Part shown: piece by piece, positions 44,979 through 54,816 of the stretch
Numbering within the stretch: position 1 is the first letter of the stretch
Layout of the letters: each line of letters begins with the position of its first letter
Origin: Polynucleobacter kasalickyi
GTDB lineage: Bacteria; Pseudomonadota; Gammaproteobacteria; Burkholderiales; Burkholderiaceae
Reading direction: 5' to 3'
Assembly (NCBI RefSeq): GCF_900176405.1
Contig: NZ_FWXJ01000003.1
Span: 186,001-250,000, forward strand
DNA: 64,000 nt
Notes under the pieces: generated by a model
What the model was told of the DNA's origin: nothing
Database searches by the model: none
The model's input: the letters and a program-made list of their open reading frames with translations, nothing else
Made by a program: the position numbers and the translations under genes

Positions 44979-46499
44979 TTATTTTTCAGGGGCAAAGGGA
45001 GGGCGCAACTCGATAGTTGCGTTATCTCTTAACTCACGAACCCAATCTTGGTAAGTTTGATCCAATCGTTCTTGTCTTAAAGTATTTTTAGCATATTCTT
45101 TTTGTTGGCTAAAGGTGATTTCTTTGGACTGCTTGTTCATCACTTGTAATATGTGCCACCCATAACTTGTTTGAAAAGGCTCAGTAACTGAATTAGGTTT
45201 AGTGTTCTTGAGTGCAAAATCAAACTCTGGCATCGTTTGACCTGCAGAAATCCAACCGATGTAACCAGAATTAGCGCCGGTATCTTTATCATCCGAAAAC
45301 TTTTTTGCTAAGTCTCCAAAATCTGCATTTTTCGATTCCACCTGAACTTTGTAAGCTTTTATTTTTCTTTCTAAATCTGTGTCGCTAACGCCAGGTTTTT
45401 TAGCCAGCATTAAATGACGCACTTCAAATTGCTCCACTTGAATCGATTGACCCAAAGTAATTTCTGGACCGGTTGAAGCTTGAGCTCCGACTTTTCCACC
45501 TTTGCGATCTAATAATTTAACGATGTGGAAACCAGCGGAAGTTCTTAAGACCGAGGGTACCAAATCGCCAGCTTGTAATTTAGCGGTTGCATCAATAAAA
45601 AGTTGTGGCAAACGATCAAGAGTTCTATATCCTAAATCTTGTACCTTCACTGTTTTATCAACCTGGACTAAGCGATTGACAAAGTTGATGTATTCTTTTT
45701 CGTTTTTCACTTGTTGGAAAATGTCGTCAGCTTTAACTTTGGCTGCGTTGATCTCTGATCTAGAATCTGTATCTTTTGTAGGTACTAAAATTTGCGAAAT
45801 ATATAAAGTTTCTGGCACGTTAGGGCTAGCTGTTGGGGCTGGAGTTGAGCTTTGATTATTGTTTAATCTAGAAGCAATGTAGTCATTGACTTCTGAATCA
45901 GTGACTTTAACTCTACTTTCAACTAATCGCTCACGAAACCTGGTAATCAAAATATCTCTTCTTAAAGTCTCTTTGAATTTTTGAAAAGATTGGCCATTGC
46001 TTTCAAGAGACTGTTGGAATTCAGCCGCAGTCATTTTTCTTTGATTGAAAACATTATTTAAGATGGCATCATATTCGAGGTCACTAATCTTAAAGTTTGC
46101 GTAGGTAGCTTCTTGGTAAATGACACTTTCCTCGATGAGTTTATCAAACACCGTTTGAATTAAAACATCCTCTGGGGGTAATGGTCTCTTGGCTTCATTG
46201 ATTTGTTTTTTAACGAGTTCAATTCGATCTTTTAAATCTTTAAGAGTAATGACTTCACGATTCACCGTAGCAAGCACGCGATCTATCTCATTCTTGTCAA
46301 TGCTAAGATTCATTGAACTTGTGCGTTCAGGTGGGGCTTCGGGAGCCTCTGGAGGAGGCACTGGCTTCACATTTTTGGCGCTAGGTTTGCTTGCTGGTTT
46401 TGTAACTTCTGCTGCGAAAACTGCAACCGAATAAAAGGCGCCAATCATCAACACTGAAAGAAGTGCATTTAATAGGCATTTTTTAGGCATTCGAGTCAT
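44979..46499 (-). CDS. surA: Periplasmic peptidyl-prolyl isomerase/chaperone SurA
   Basis: Chaperone for outer-membrane beta-barrels, including LptD, whose gene is directly upstream; 506 aa. The signal peptide ends near residue 30, then a Pro/Ala-rich linker, the SurA N-terminal domain (about 60-200), and two parvulin domains (about 230-345 and 365-470; the second has RHLMLAKKPG, GDLAKKFSDDKDTGANSGYIGW, PFQTSYGWHILQV). It is longer than E. coli SurA (428 aa), mainly through the linker and the Pro/Ala-rich insertion near residue 215. Confidence 0.93.
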   Translation of the reverse strand: MTRMPKKCLLNALLSVLMIGAFYSVAVFAAEVTKPASKPSAKNVKPVPPPEAPEAPPERTSSMNLSIDKNEIDRVLATVNREVITLKDLKDRIELVKKQINEAKRPLPPEDVLIQTVFDKLIEESVIYQEATYANFKISDLEYDAILNNVFNQRKMTAAEFQQSLESNGQSFQKFKETLRRDILITRFRERLVESRVKVTDSEVNDYIASRLNNNQSSTPAPTASPNVPETLYISQILVPTKDTDSRSEINAAKVKADDIFQQVKNEKEYINFVNRLVQVDKTVKVQDLGYRTLDRLPQLFIDATAKLQAGDLVPSVLRTSAGFHIVKLLDRKGGKVGAQASTGPEITLGQSIQVEQFEVRHLMLAKKPGVSDTDLERKIKAYKVQVESKNADFGDLAKKFSDDKDTGANSGYIGWISAGQTMPEFDFALKNTKPNSVTEPFQTSYGWHILQVMNKQSKEITFSQQKEYAKNTLRQERLDQTYQDWVRELRDNATIELRPPFAPEK

Positions 46500-46553
46500 A
46501 ACAATCCAATAATGTAATTTTGATTTGATTTTAAATGGTAATTAAGAAATTCC

Positions 46554-49058
46554 CTATTCATAAGATTCAAACCTTGATAAAGGCAAGGGCTTTTGATCGA
46601 CAGGTATATACCCAGGAATATTCAATCTCATAATATCAATAGGATTGTTACCAAAACCGCTTAATCCCTTGAACTCTAATTGGAAAAAGATTTGACTCGT
46701 TGAAACTTGAGAGGTGTTCACAAAGCGATTAATTGCAACACGAAATGCCCAACAGTCTTGGTCGTATTCAAACCCCGCCAAGGTATTTAAGGTTTGACCT
46801 GTCACCTGATCGAAATTCCACCGACCAATACCATATAGCGTTCTTGTTATGGGCCATTGTCCAGATAACTCATATTGATAGATTGTGGTGGTCATTGCGG
46901 AAGGCTCAAAGTTATATCGATAACTTGCATTTAACATTTTCCTTGGTGCAGGACGCCAGCTAGCAGTAATTGAAGATTGCACAATTCGATTCAAGTTTTG
47001 ATTGAACTCGCTAGCAGCATCTAAATTAATATTTCCGTCTAAGCGGGTAGCAGCACCAATTAATAAGTCCGAATAAGAAGGAACCACCGCTTGATCACCA
47101 TACAACCCTACTCGCTGTCCTGAAATATCAAAACGCTGTGCAATAACTCCACGAATACGTTCAACACCGGTTTCTGCCTCTAAAATTTTGGCAGTAAAAC
47201 CAGCTGTTACTTTATTATTATCTGCTACACGATCGTTACCAACAAAGGTATTTTCGGCAAAAATTTGTGCGATACCAAAACCTGCTGAGGCAGTATCAAA
47301 CAGTGGAATTTTGGTTTGATCCACATAAGGTGTGTAGACATATAAGATTCTTGGTTCAATACTTAGTAAAATATTTTTACCAAAAATCGATTTCAGTTCT
47401 GGGGCATCTCGTTCAAAGAACATTCCAGAATCAAGGCTAAGGGTAGGCACCGCGAAGCTCTGTGTCATGCCTGGGTAATTGTTATTGCCTTGCATGCTGT
47501 AGTTGTTTGCTCGGATACTAATTTTAGGGGTGATGTAATACCCAGGATCAACAAATGGCAAACTGACTCCGGTATTAATGAATGCTCTGTCAGATGAAAA
47601 ATAACCTCGATTTGGAATTGCATAACCTGGAGCATCTAAAGCCCCGCTATAAGTGAACCGCGTCACATTACCAACAAAACTGACGGATGTTCCAAAATAA
47701 TCTAGGTTTTTATACGTCGCACTAATTTCCGGTTCACGATCATATGGTGCCAACACTAAATTATTTGGGTCTGGTTGTAAAGTCTGAAACTTTTGAACTC
47801 TGGCTAAGATATTCCAACCATTGATATAGTAATTAACGCCGGCTTCTTGATTAAATTGTCGAGTAATTGCCTGCCCTTGCGTTCTAGCTAGATCATCTGC
47901 ATAAAAGTCATCTGACACTCTACTGATATTGGCATAAGCATTGAGGCCAGGGGAAACCAATTGTTGATGACGCAGGGTATACGCCCAACGATTCGACTGC
48001 AAAATAGCGTCGCTAGGCAAATATTCAGCTTGAATAATGCCAGAATAACTCGGCTCTAAGTATCGATATTCACCACCGAGCTGTTCGCCACGCTTGGACA
48101 TGTACCTTGGGTAAATGGTTAAGTCTCGATTTGGCGCAATATTAAGATAATAAGGTGCCGTAATGTCTAAACCAGAATTGGAGTTGATACCAGCTGTTGC
48201 CGTTAAAAAACCGGACCTACGCTCGTTTCCCATTGGAAATGAATAGTAAGGTAAATATAGCAAAGGGGTGTCGAAAAAATGTAGTATCCCATCTTTGCCA
48301 GTAGCATCATCTTCTGATTGATCAATCAACATCGAGCTAGAGGAAAAGTACCAATCTAAATTTTCTGGACTGCAGGTAGAGTAAGTCGGTTTCGTGAGAT
48401 AAGTTCGGTTACGGTCCAGGAAGTCTGCCCGTTGTGCACGACCAGAAGATCGATTGTCTCTGAACTCATAGACGGGTTCTTCAACCCAACCTTCTTTTGC
48501 ATCTAACTTAAATTCGGATTTTGGGCCCGTAAAGCTGGCATTTTTTTTACGTAATAGCGTATTTCCAGTAACTTTTACAGTGTCCGTATCGATATTGTAG
48601 GTAATTTCATCGCCTTTAAGAACAATGCCATTTTTTCGTATTTCAGCATTTTCTTTTAAAACGATATCACGCTCGCTCACGCCATCAATGGTCTTGCTCT
48701 TAGAAAAAGTAATTGCTTTATCATCAGTTTGATCGTCATGTTCTACCAGCTTATCATCTAGTATTAGCGATAATGGCTTCGTGGTAACCTTGGTTTGAGC
48801 TTGTTTTAAAACGATATCACGCTCGCTCACGCCATCAATGGTCTTGCTCTTAGAAAAAGTAATTGCTTTATCATCAGTTTGATCGTCATGTTCTACCAGC
48901 TTATCATCTAGTATTAGCGATAATGGCTTCGTGGTAACCTTGGTTTGAGCTTGAATAGCTTCAGACCAGCCTAAAACTAGACAAAGAAAGATCGCTACCC
49001 CAAAATAGGTGGTAGAACTTTGATATTCTTCAGATAGGCTGGGGTATGATTTTGACAT
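46554..49058 (-). CDS. lptD: LPS-assembly protein LptD, with an internal duplication
   Basis: Outer-membrane barrel that inserts lipopolysaccharide with LptE; 834 aa from the ATG at 49058, since a frame to 49091 overlaps the upstream start region. The signal peptide ends near SEAIQAQ. The OstA/LptA-like domain (NAEIRKNGIVLKGDEITYNIDTD) is followed by the barrel. Mature cysteines are few, one in STCSPEN and one in DQDCWAF, enough for one interdomain disulfide. A perfect 50-codon tandem duplication lies between the signal peptide and the OstA domain. Confidence 0.93.
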   Translation of the reverse strand: MSKSYPSLSEEYQSSTTYFGVAIFLCLVLGWSEAIQAQTKVTTKPLSLILDDKLVEHDDQTDDKAITFSKSKTIDGVSERDIVLKQAQTKVTTKPLSLILDDKLVEHDDQTDDKAITFSKSKTIDGVSERDIVLKENAEIRKNGIVLKGDEITYNIDTDTVKVTGNTLLRKKNASFTGPKSEFKLDAKEGWVEEPVYEFRDNRSSGRAQRADFLDRNRTYLTKPTYSTCSPENLDWYFSSSSMLIDQSEDDATGKDGILHFFDTPLLYLPYYSFPMGNERRSGFLTATAGINSNSGLDITAPYYLNIAPNRDLTIYPRYMSKRGEQLGGEYRYLEPSYSGIIQAEYLPSDAILQSNRWAYTLRHQQLVSPGLNAYANISRVSDDFYADDLARTQGQAITRQFNQEAGVNYYINGWNILARVQKFQTLQPDPNNLVLAPYDREPEISATYKNLDYFGTSVSFVGNVTRFTYSGALDAPGYAIPNRGYFSSDRAFINTGVSLPFVDPGYYITPKISIRANNYSMQGNNNYPGMTQSFAVPTLSLDSGMFFERDAPELKSIFGKNILLSIEPRILYVYTPYVDQTKIPLFDTASAGFGIAQIFAENTFVGNDRVADNNKVTAGFTAKILEAETGVERIRGVIAQRFDISGQRVGLYGDQAVVPSYSDLLIGAATRLDGNINLDAASEFNQNLNRIVQSSITASWRPAPRKMLNASYRYNFEPSAMTTTIYQYELSGQWPITRTLYGIGRWNFDQVTGQTLNTLAGFEYDQDCWAFRVAINRFVNTSQVSTSQIFFQLEFKGLSGFGNNPIDIMRLNIPGYIPVDQKPLPLSRFESYE
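48654..48953. repeat. Perfect 150-bp tandem duplication within lptD
   Basis: 48654-48803 and 48804-48953 are identical at every base that I compared. The 150-bp unit keeps frame and repeats 50 residues (from AQTKVTTKPLSL to SERDIVLK plus one junction residue) in the N-terminal periplasmic part of LptD. The complete identity points to a very recent event or to an assembly error. Confidence 0.92.
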
Positions 49059-49093
49059 TAAACTCTCTAACCTACCTATTATACGAATCAATT

Positions 49094-50113
49094 ATGCCGA
49101 ATACACGACTTCACAAATTAAACCAATGGTTAGGATCATTACCTGAAAATTTAAAGCTTGATTTATCCTCAATTCAGGCCGCCTCGAGTGATGCGAGTTT
49201 TAGACAATATTTTCGAATTTTGACCAACCGTGAAGATTGTCCAAGTCTTATTATCATGGACGCGCCGGTAGATAAAGAGGATCTTAGGCCATTTCTCAAT
49301 GTCGCCCAACTTTTATCGGCAGCCGACTTAAACGTTCCGAAAATTTTTCATATAAATCAAGAGGATGGCTTCCTTTTATTGAGCGATCTTGGGAACACTA
49401 CCTATTTATCAGTACTGAACCAAAATACGGCAAATCATCTCTATCAAGAGGCTAATTTGGCTTTGGTTCAAATGCAAACGAGAGCAGATGCAAGTCAACT
49501 GCCACTGTATGATGAAGCCCTTTTGCAACGGGAAATGGACCTTTTTCCAGAATGGTATTTAGGTAAACATTTAGATTACAAGCTCAGTGAGGCAGAATCT
49601 AAGTCCCTTGGTTTGATTTTTCAACAGTTAAATCAAAATATCTTGGCACAACCTCAGGTTTTTGTGCATCGTGACTTTCACAGTCGAAACTTAATGGTGA
49701 CACCAACCAATAATCCTGGCATTTTAGATTTTCAAGATGCGGTTAAGGGAGCAATCACTTATGATTTAGTCTCTTTATATCGGGATGCCTACATTCAATG
49801 GGATGAAGAACAACAAGTCGATTGGGTCATTCGTTATTGGGAATTAGCCCGTAAAGCACATTTACCGGTCCATGCAGATTTTGGGGATTTTTATCGGGAT
49901 TTTGAATGGATGGGTCTACAAAGGCATTTAAAAGTACTAGGAATTTTTGCCAGGCTATATCATCGTGATGGCAAAGATGGGTATCTGAAAGATATTCCCT
50001 TGGTTTTAGAATACGTGGAAAAAGTGGCCCAACGTTATATTGCATTTAAGCCATTAATTAGAATATTAGACGCCTCCAGAAAATTTGTGCGCCCTGACGG
50101 ATTTACTTTTTAA
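49094..50113 (+). CDS. amgK: N-acetylmuramate/N-acetylglucosamine anomeric kinase
   Basis: Sugar kinase of the aminoglycoside-phosphotransferase fold, 339 aa, that makes MurNAc-1-phosphate in the peptidoglycan recycling shortcut. FVHRDFHSRNLMV is the catalytic loop and GILDFQDAVKG the metal-binding DFG-like motif. The ATG at 49094 gives the family's N-terminus (RLHKLNQWLGSLP); an upstream in-frame ATG at 49046 lies inside lptD. It is followed by murU, the next enzyme, with no gap, and is divergent from lptD with only 35 bp between starts. Confidence 0.9.
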   Translation: MPNTRLHKLNQWLGSLPENLKLDLSSIQAASSDASFRQYFRILTNREDCPSLIIMDAPVDKEDLRPFLNVAQLLSAADLNVPKIFHINQEDGFLLLSDLGNTTYLSVLNQNTANHLYQEANLALVQMQTRADASQLPLYDEALLQREMDLFPEWYLGKHLDYKLSEAESKSLGLIFQQLNQNILAQPQVFVHRDFHSRNLMVTPTNNPGILDFQDAVKGAITYDLVSLYRDAYIQWDEEQQVDWVIRYWELARKAHLPVHADFGDFYRDFEWMGLQRHLKVLGIFARLYHRDGKDGYLKDIPLVLEYVEKVAQRYIAFKPLIRILDASRKFVRPDGFTF

Positions 50114-50860
50114 ATGATGCATCTATTTCACGCTAATATCCCTGTAATGATTCTTGCCGCTGGTCGAGGGGAAAGAATGCGGCCATTAACGGATGAATTA
50201 CCAAAACCATTACTCAAAATCCATGGCAAAAGCCTACTGGAGTACCATCTCGAGGGCTTGAGTAATCATGGCTTCCAACGGGTGGTCATTAATCATGCAT
50301 GGCTTGGACACCTGATTGAAAATACACTCCAGGACGGACAACAGTTTCAATTAAATATTGCCTACTCCCCAGAAGTAACTGCATTAGAAACTGCTGGAGG
50401 GATTGCTCAGGCACTCCCCTTACTCAATCCCGAGGATTACTTTTTAGTAGTGAACGGTGATGTATTTGCGCCGGACTTTCCTTTTCACAGAGTAATTGAT
50501 CTCGTTGAACAATTCCGAGCCGATATTGATCAAGATGCCCCTGCCTTGATGGCTTACTTATTTTTGGCGCAAAATCCAAGTCACCACCCGAAAGGGGATT
50601 TTTACCTCAATCCCCCTTATATTTTTTCGGATGATCAATTAGAGAATAATGCCCTATCTCAAAGAAAATATACTTTTAGTGGGATTGGTATTTACCATAA
50701 AGATTTATTTCAATCGATAGCACCTGGCTCTGTTGCGCCCCTAGCACCTTTACTAAAAAAAGCCATGGGTGCGATGTTGGTTGAAGGCGAATTATTAAAA
50801 ACCCCTTGGCATGATGTGGGAACACCGGAAAGACTTTTAGAACTAAATCAAAAAAGATGA
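50114..50860 (+). CDS. murU: N-acetylmuramate alpha-1-phosphate uridylyltransferase
   Basis: Nucleotidyltransferase of 248 aa that forms UDP-MurNAc from MurNAc-1-phosphate, bypassing de novo synthesis (the fosfomycin-sensitive MurA step). MILAAGRGERMRPLTDELPKPLL (about residues 12-34) is the nucleotide-binding signature, LVVNGDVFAPDF holds the metal Asp, and WHDVGTPERLLELN ends the domain. The protein may start later, at Met12. It follows amgK at once and overlaps pepP by four bases. Confidence 0.9.
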   Translation: MMHLFHANIPVMILAAGRGERMRPLTDELPKPLLKIHGKSLLEYHLEGLSNHGFQRVVINHAWLGHLIENTLQDGQQFQLNIAYSPEVTALETAGGIAQALPLLNPEDYFLVVNGDVFAPDFPFHRVIDLVEQFRADIDQDAPALMAYLFLAQNPSHHPKGDFYLNPPYIFSDDQLENNALSQRKYTFSGIGIYHKDLFQSIAPGSVAPLAPLLKKAMGAMLVEGELLKTPWHDVGTPERLLELNQKR

Positions 50861-52218
50861 AAAGCCAATTAACTCCTCCTAAAGAACTCTTTCTAGCTAG
50901 ACGCAATGCGCTTGTTCAGCGAATCCGCTCTATTTCAGATAGTAGTATCGTAATTCTCAATACGGCTCAAGAAGTAGCGCGTAATCGAGATAGCGAATTC
51001 GCTTACCGTCACGATAGTGATTTTTATTACTTAACAGGGTTTATGGAGCCAGAGGCTTTTTTAGTCATTCAAATAAAAGGTGGTGAAACTATCACTCACT
51101 TATTTTGTCGGCCCAAAGATCTTGAACGGGAAATTTGGGATGGAATTCGCCTCGGTCCAGAGGCAGCCCCGAGTCAACTAGCAATCGATCACGCACATTC
51201 GATTGAGGATTTAAATAGCAAGATGCCTGATTTAATCGCTGGATTTGACCAAGTTTTTACTAGAAATCATGCTGATACACTCATGGATGGGCATTTACGG
51301 CGATGGAATGGAGAGCTAGCAAAAAAAGCGCGTTTAGGTATTTCTAAACCAAGTACTTTTCATGATGTTGAATCTATAGTTCATGAGTTGCGCCTCTTTA
51401 AAGATGCTCAAGAAATTGCCATCATGCAACAAGCAAGTTGGATTAGTTCTCAAGCGCATCTTGCCGCAATGAAACGGTCTACTCCAGGACTCAAAGAATA
51501 TCATCTAGAAGCTGACATTCTTTACACATTTAGAAATCATGGCTCCGAATCGGTTGCATACAACAGCATTGTTGCAGCTGGCGAAAATGCTTGCGTTTTA
51601 CATTACCGCGCTGGGGATAGCACTTTACAAGATGGTGACCTCTGCTTGATTGATGCGGGATGTGAGTTATTAGGTTATGCGGCAGACATTACTAGAACTT
51701 TCCCAGTAAATGGCAAATTTAGTCCGGCCCAAGCGCAAGCCTATAACATTGTTTTAGCTGCCCAAGAAGCGGCAATTGCCAAGTGCCGAGCAGGGGAAAA
51801 TTTCCAAGCGCCCCATGAGGCTGCACTTAAAGTCTTGACGCAGGGTTTATTCGACATGGGCGTTTTGAACTATCAGCAACACGGTTCTTTAGAAAGTGCG
51901 ATCGAAAACAAAGCGTTCCAACCTTATTACATGCATCGCACCAGTCATTGGCTAGGAATGGATGTGCATGATGTCGGCTCTTATCGGGAGCCGCATGACC
52001 CTAACAAAGCTTGGCGAATTTTAAGGCCTAATATGGTTCTTACAGTAGAGCCTGGCTTGTACTTTAGACCAAGTAAAGAGATTCCTCCTGAATTTTGGAA
52101 TATCGGGATTCGTATTGAGGATGACGTTGTTATCACTACAGATGCACCGATGATCTTAACCAGAGATGTACCTGTGAAGATTGAGGACATTGAAGCGTGG
52201 ATGGCAAAATCCTCCTAA
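50857..52218 (+). CDS. pepP: Xaa-Pro aminopeptidase
   Basis: Dimetal M24B peptidase removing an N-terminal residue before proline, 453 aa. An N-terminal AMP_N domain (RRNALVQRI, YRHDSDFYYLTGFMEPEAF) precedes the pita-bread domain. Metal ligands are in LIDAGCELLGYAADITRTFP (two Asp), MHRTSHWLGMDVHDVG (His), LTVEPGLYF (Glu) and GIRIEDDVVIT (Glu). It overlaps murU and precedes the ubiH-family gene by 9 bp. Confidence 0.95.
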   Translation: MKSQLTPPKELFLARRNALVQRIRSISDSSIVILNTAQEVARNRDSEFAYRHDSDFYYLTGFMEPEAFLVIQIKGGETITHLFCRPKDLEREIWDGIRLGPEAAPSQLAIDHAHSIEDLNSKMPDLIAGFDQVFTRNHADTLMDGHLRRWNGELAKKARLGISKPSTFHDVESIVHELRLFKDAQEIAIMQQASWISSQAHLAAMKRSTPGLKEYHLEADILYTFRNHGSESVAYNSIVAAGENACVLHYRAGDSTLQDGDLCLIDAGCELLGYAADITRTFPVNGKFSPAQAQAYNIVLAAQEAAIAKCRAGENFQAPHEAALKVLTQGLFDMGVLNYQQHGSLESAIENKAFQPYYMHRTSHWLGMDVHDVGSYREPHDPNKAWRILRPNMVLTVEPGLYFRPSKEIPPEFWNIGIRIEDDVVITTDAPMILTRDVPVKIEDIEAWMAKSS

Positions 52219-52227
52219 AATCGATAG

Positions 52228-53406
52228 ATGGAAAACACTTTCAATACACATCATAGGCACACTCCCAACATTGCTATTCTTGGTGCTGGTCCGATTGGAC
52301 TAGCTTGTGCTATTTTGCTGCTTGAACGAAATCCAGATTTACATTTGGATTTGTTTGATAAATTTCCTGAGTCGAATGATCCGATTACCCAAGGGGATGA
52401 ACGCGGTATTGCCATCTCAGAAGGATCAAAACAATTACTAGACTCCATTGGGGCATGGCATTTAGAGGCTCCAGCCATTCATGAAGTGCATATTTCTCAG
52501 CGGCATCATTTTGGCCAAACGGTCATTCGTAGAAATGAACTTGGGAAAGATGCTTTAGGTTATATCGTCCGTTATAAAGACATTCATTTACAACTTCGGT
52601 TACGTTTAAAGGCGCTAAGAGCAACATCTCCTCATTTTAATTGGCAGTTTTCCTCAACTCGGCGTGATTTTTTAGAGATGCCCGACACCACTTGTTGTAT
52701 TCATGCAGAGGGCGGACTCTTTCACGAACAAACAGCCAAAGACAGACGCTCAGATTATGATCAGTCCGCTTTAATCGGTTGGGTTGAGACAAAAAGTATT
52801 GCTGAAAACATCGCCTGGGAACGCTTTACCGCCGAAGGACCATTAGCTTTACTACCTCATCACCTTGGCAAAAATGCTCGTAATTTAGTTTGGTGTGCTT
52901 CCCCAAGTCGAATAGAGGAATTAAAACAATTAGGCTCAGCAGAATTTTTATTAGCTCTGCGAGAGGCATTTGGTTTGCCGGTTGGGGAGTTTTTACAGAT
53001 TCACGACAGGCGAAGCTATCCACTCGGCTTAAACATCCGAGAGCGCATTATTGACCAGCATCACGTTTGGATTGGTAACGCCGCACAAACCCTCCATCCC
53101 GTTGCAGGTCAAGGCTTAAATTTAGGTTTAAGAGACGCGGCTACTTTGTCGCAATGTTTAGGACCTGTTTATTTACATCCTCTGGAAAAACAAGCAGCTC
53201 ATCTAGCCATAGCCTTGGCCCATTACGCAAAGTTAAGAGAAAAAGATCGACGAGCTACGATTCGATTAACGGATTTAATGGCTAGAGTATTTGCCACAGA
53301 TTTAGCCCCTGTTGTCATCGCTAGAGGAATGGCATTATCGATGTTGCAATGGCTTCCTCCTGTAAAAAGTGCGATTGCCAAACAAATGATGTTCGGTCAA
53401 CGCTAA
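52228..53406 (+). CDS. UbiH/UbiF/VisC family FAD-dependent hydroxylase
   Basis: Flavin monooxygenase of the ubiquinone ring-hydroxylation family, 392 aa. NIAILGAGPIGLACAILLLE is the FAD Rossmann motif (about residues 14-33). VWIGNAAQTLHPVAGQGLNLGLRDA is the second FAD motif near residue 275-300. GDERGIAISEGS follows the N-terminal strand as in UbiH. The downstream position after pepP matches pepP-ubiH of E. coli, which supports UbiH, but betaproteobacteria distribute the hydroxylation steps differently, so I leave the symbol open. Confidence 0.88.
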   Translation: MENTFNTHHRHTPNIAILGAGPIGLACAILLLERNPDLHLDLFDKFPESNDPITQGDERGIAISEGSKQLLDSIGAWHLEAPAIHEVHISQRHHFGQTVIRRNELGKDALGYIVRYKDIHLQLRLRLKALRATSPHFNWQFSSTRRDFLEMPDTTCCIHAEGGLFHEQTAKDRRSDYDQSALIGWVETKSIAENIAWERFTAEGPLALLPHHLGKNARNLVWCASPSRIEELKQLGSAEFLLALREAFGLPVGEFLQIHDRRSYPLGLNIRERIIDQHHVWIGNAAQTLHPVAGQGLNLGLRDAATLSQCLGPVYLHPLEKQAAHLAIALAHYAKLREKDRRATIRLTDLMARVFATDLAPVVIARGMALSMLQWLPPVKSAIAKQMMFGQR

Positions 53407-53506
53407 GCTCTCATACTGCCCAATTTTTAGGCAAATTGGTACTTTTATGATAAAGTCTCACATTCTAGATTTTTCTTAATCACCAACATTTTCGATTGTC
53501 GCCATT

Positions 53507-54523
53507 TTGCAGATTGGACCACACACTCTTTCTAATCGATTATTTGTTGCCCCAATGGCAGGTGTAACTGATCGTCCATTTAGGCAGCTTTGTAAGCGTT
53601 TAGGCGCTGGTTATGCGGTGTCAGAAATGATTGCTTCGAATGCCATGCTTTGGAATAGTGAAAAGACCCTCAGGCGAGCAAATCATCAGGGAGAGGTCAA
53701 TCCCATCGCCGTGCAAATTGCCGGCGCTGACCCGGAGATGATGGGTCGTGCTGCTATCCTAAACGTAGAACGTGGTGCTCAAATTATTGATATCAATATG
53801 GGGTGTCCTGCCAAGAAAGTATGTAATGTGGCTTCTGGTTCAGCACTTCTGCAAAATGAACCTCTAGTAGAAAAAATTTTGCAAGCGGTGGTGCATGCTG
53901 TAGGTTATCCCAATGGCAACATTCCTGTTACCTTGAAAATTCGAACTGGTTGGGATAGGGAACATAAAAATGCGATTCGTATCGCAAAAATTGCCCAAGA
54001 CTGCGGTATTTCAATGCTAACTATTCATGGTAGAACTAAAGCTGATTTGTATCATGGGGAAGCGGAGTACGAAACCATTGCGGCCGTGAAAGCTGAAATC
54101 AACATTCCAGTGGTAGCAAATGGAGACATTAACTCTCCGGAAAAAGCGAAGCATGTTTTGGAGTACACCAAAGCAGACGCCATCATGGTAGGACGGGCAG
54201 CTCAGGGAAGGCCTTGGATTTTTCGAGAAATAGACTATTTTTTATCGACTGGAAAATATCTAAGCGCCCCCACAATAGCTGAAATTTCTCAAATCATGGA
54301 AGAACATCTTTTAGAGCATTATGAATTTTATGGCGAATATGTTGGTTTAAGAACAGCTCGGAAACATATTGGTTGGTATTGCAAAGGGTTGCGGAACTCG
54401 CATGATTTTAGGCATCACATGAATACCATTGAATCTTGCAGTGAACAATTAACTGCAGTGAAAAACTATTTCTTAGAATTAGCCCAGTACTCAACACATA
54501 TTGAGTATTTGGAGGCTGCTTAA
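53507..54523 (+). CDS. dusB: tRNA-dihydrouridine synthase B
   Basis: FMN enzyme reducing uridine to dihydrouridine in tRNA, 338 aa. PMAGVTDRPFRQLCKRLGAG, INMGCPAKKVCNVASGSALL (catalytic Cys in the CPAKK block), TLKIRTGW, IHGRTKADLYHGEAEY and MVGRAAQGRPWIF are diagnostic. No ATG fits; the TTG at 53507 gives exactly the family N-terminus (QIGPHTLSNRL). It is the first gene of dusB-fis, a pair conserved widely in proteobacteria. Confidence 0.95.
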   Translation: MQIGPHTLSNRLFVAPMAGVTDRPFRQLCKRLGAGYAVSEMIASNAMLWNSEKTLRRANHQGEVNPIAVQIAGADPEMMGRAAILNVERGAQIIDINMGCPAKKVCNVASGSALLQNEPLVEKILQAVVHAVGYPNGNIPVTLKIRTGWDREHKNAIRIAKIAQDCGISMLTIHGRTKADLYHGEAEYETIAAVKAEINIPVVANGDINSPEKAKHVLEYTKADAIMVGRAAQGRPWIFREIDYFLSTGKYLSAPTIAEISQIMEEHLLEHYEFYGEYVGLRTARKHIGWYCKGLRNSHDFRHHMNTIESCSEQLTAVKNYFLELAQYSTHIEYLEAA

Positions 54524-54538
54524 CTAGAGCTATTGTCA

Positions 54539-54787
54539 ATGCCCAATTCAAAAAAACATCCTGTTAGTGAGGTTATTGAGATTCATTTGCAAAGATATCT
54601 CGATGATCTTGGTGAGATTCCTCCCAACAACATTTATCCAATGGTCTTGGCTTTTATTGAAAAACCTGTTTTAGACCTGGTTATGAAGCATGCCAACCAA
54701 AATCAATCTCTTGCGGCTAAATATTTGGGCATGAATCGTAATACATTGCATAAAAAACTTGTTGAACACGGCCTTATTTCTAATTAA
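54539..54787 (+). CDS. fis: Fis family DNA-binding protein
   Basis: Small nucleoid-associated DNA-bending protein of 82 aa. The C-terminal helix-turn-helix [25 protein letters not shown] matches Fis. The N-terminal part ([42 protein letters not shown]) forms the dimer core. The ATG at 54539 is chosen over an in-frame TTG two codons earlier. It is downstream of dusB by 15 bp, as in E. coli, and precedes purH. Confidence 0.92.
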   Translation: MPNSKKHPVSEVIEIHLQRYLDDLGEIPPNNIYPMVLAFIEKPVLDLVMKHANQNQSLAAKYLGMNRNTLHKKLVEHGLISN

Positions 54788-54816
54788 TTTTTTTTATTTA
54801 CTTTCCTGGAATACTT

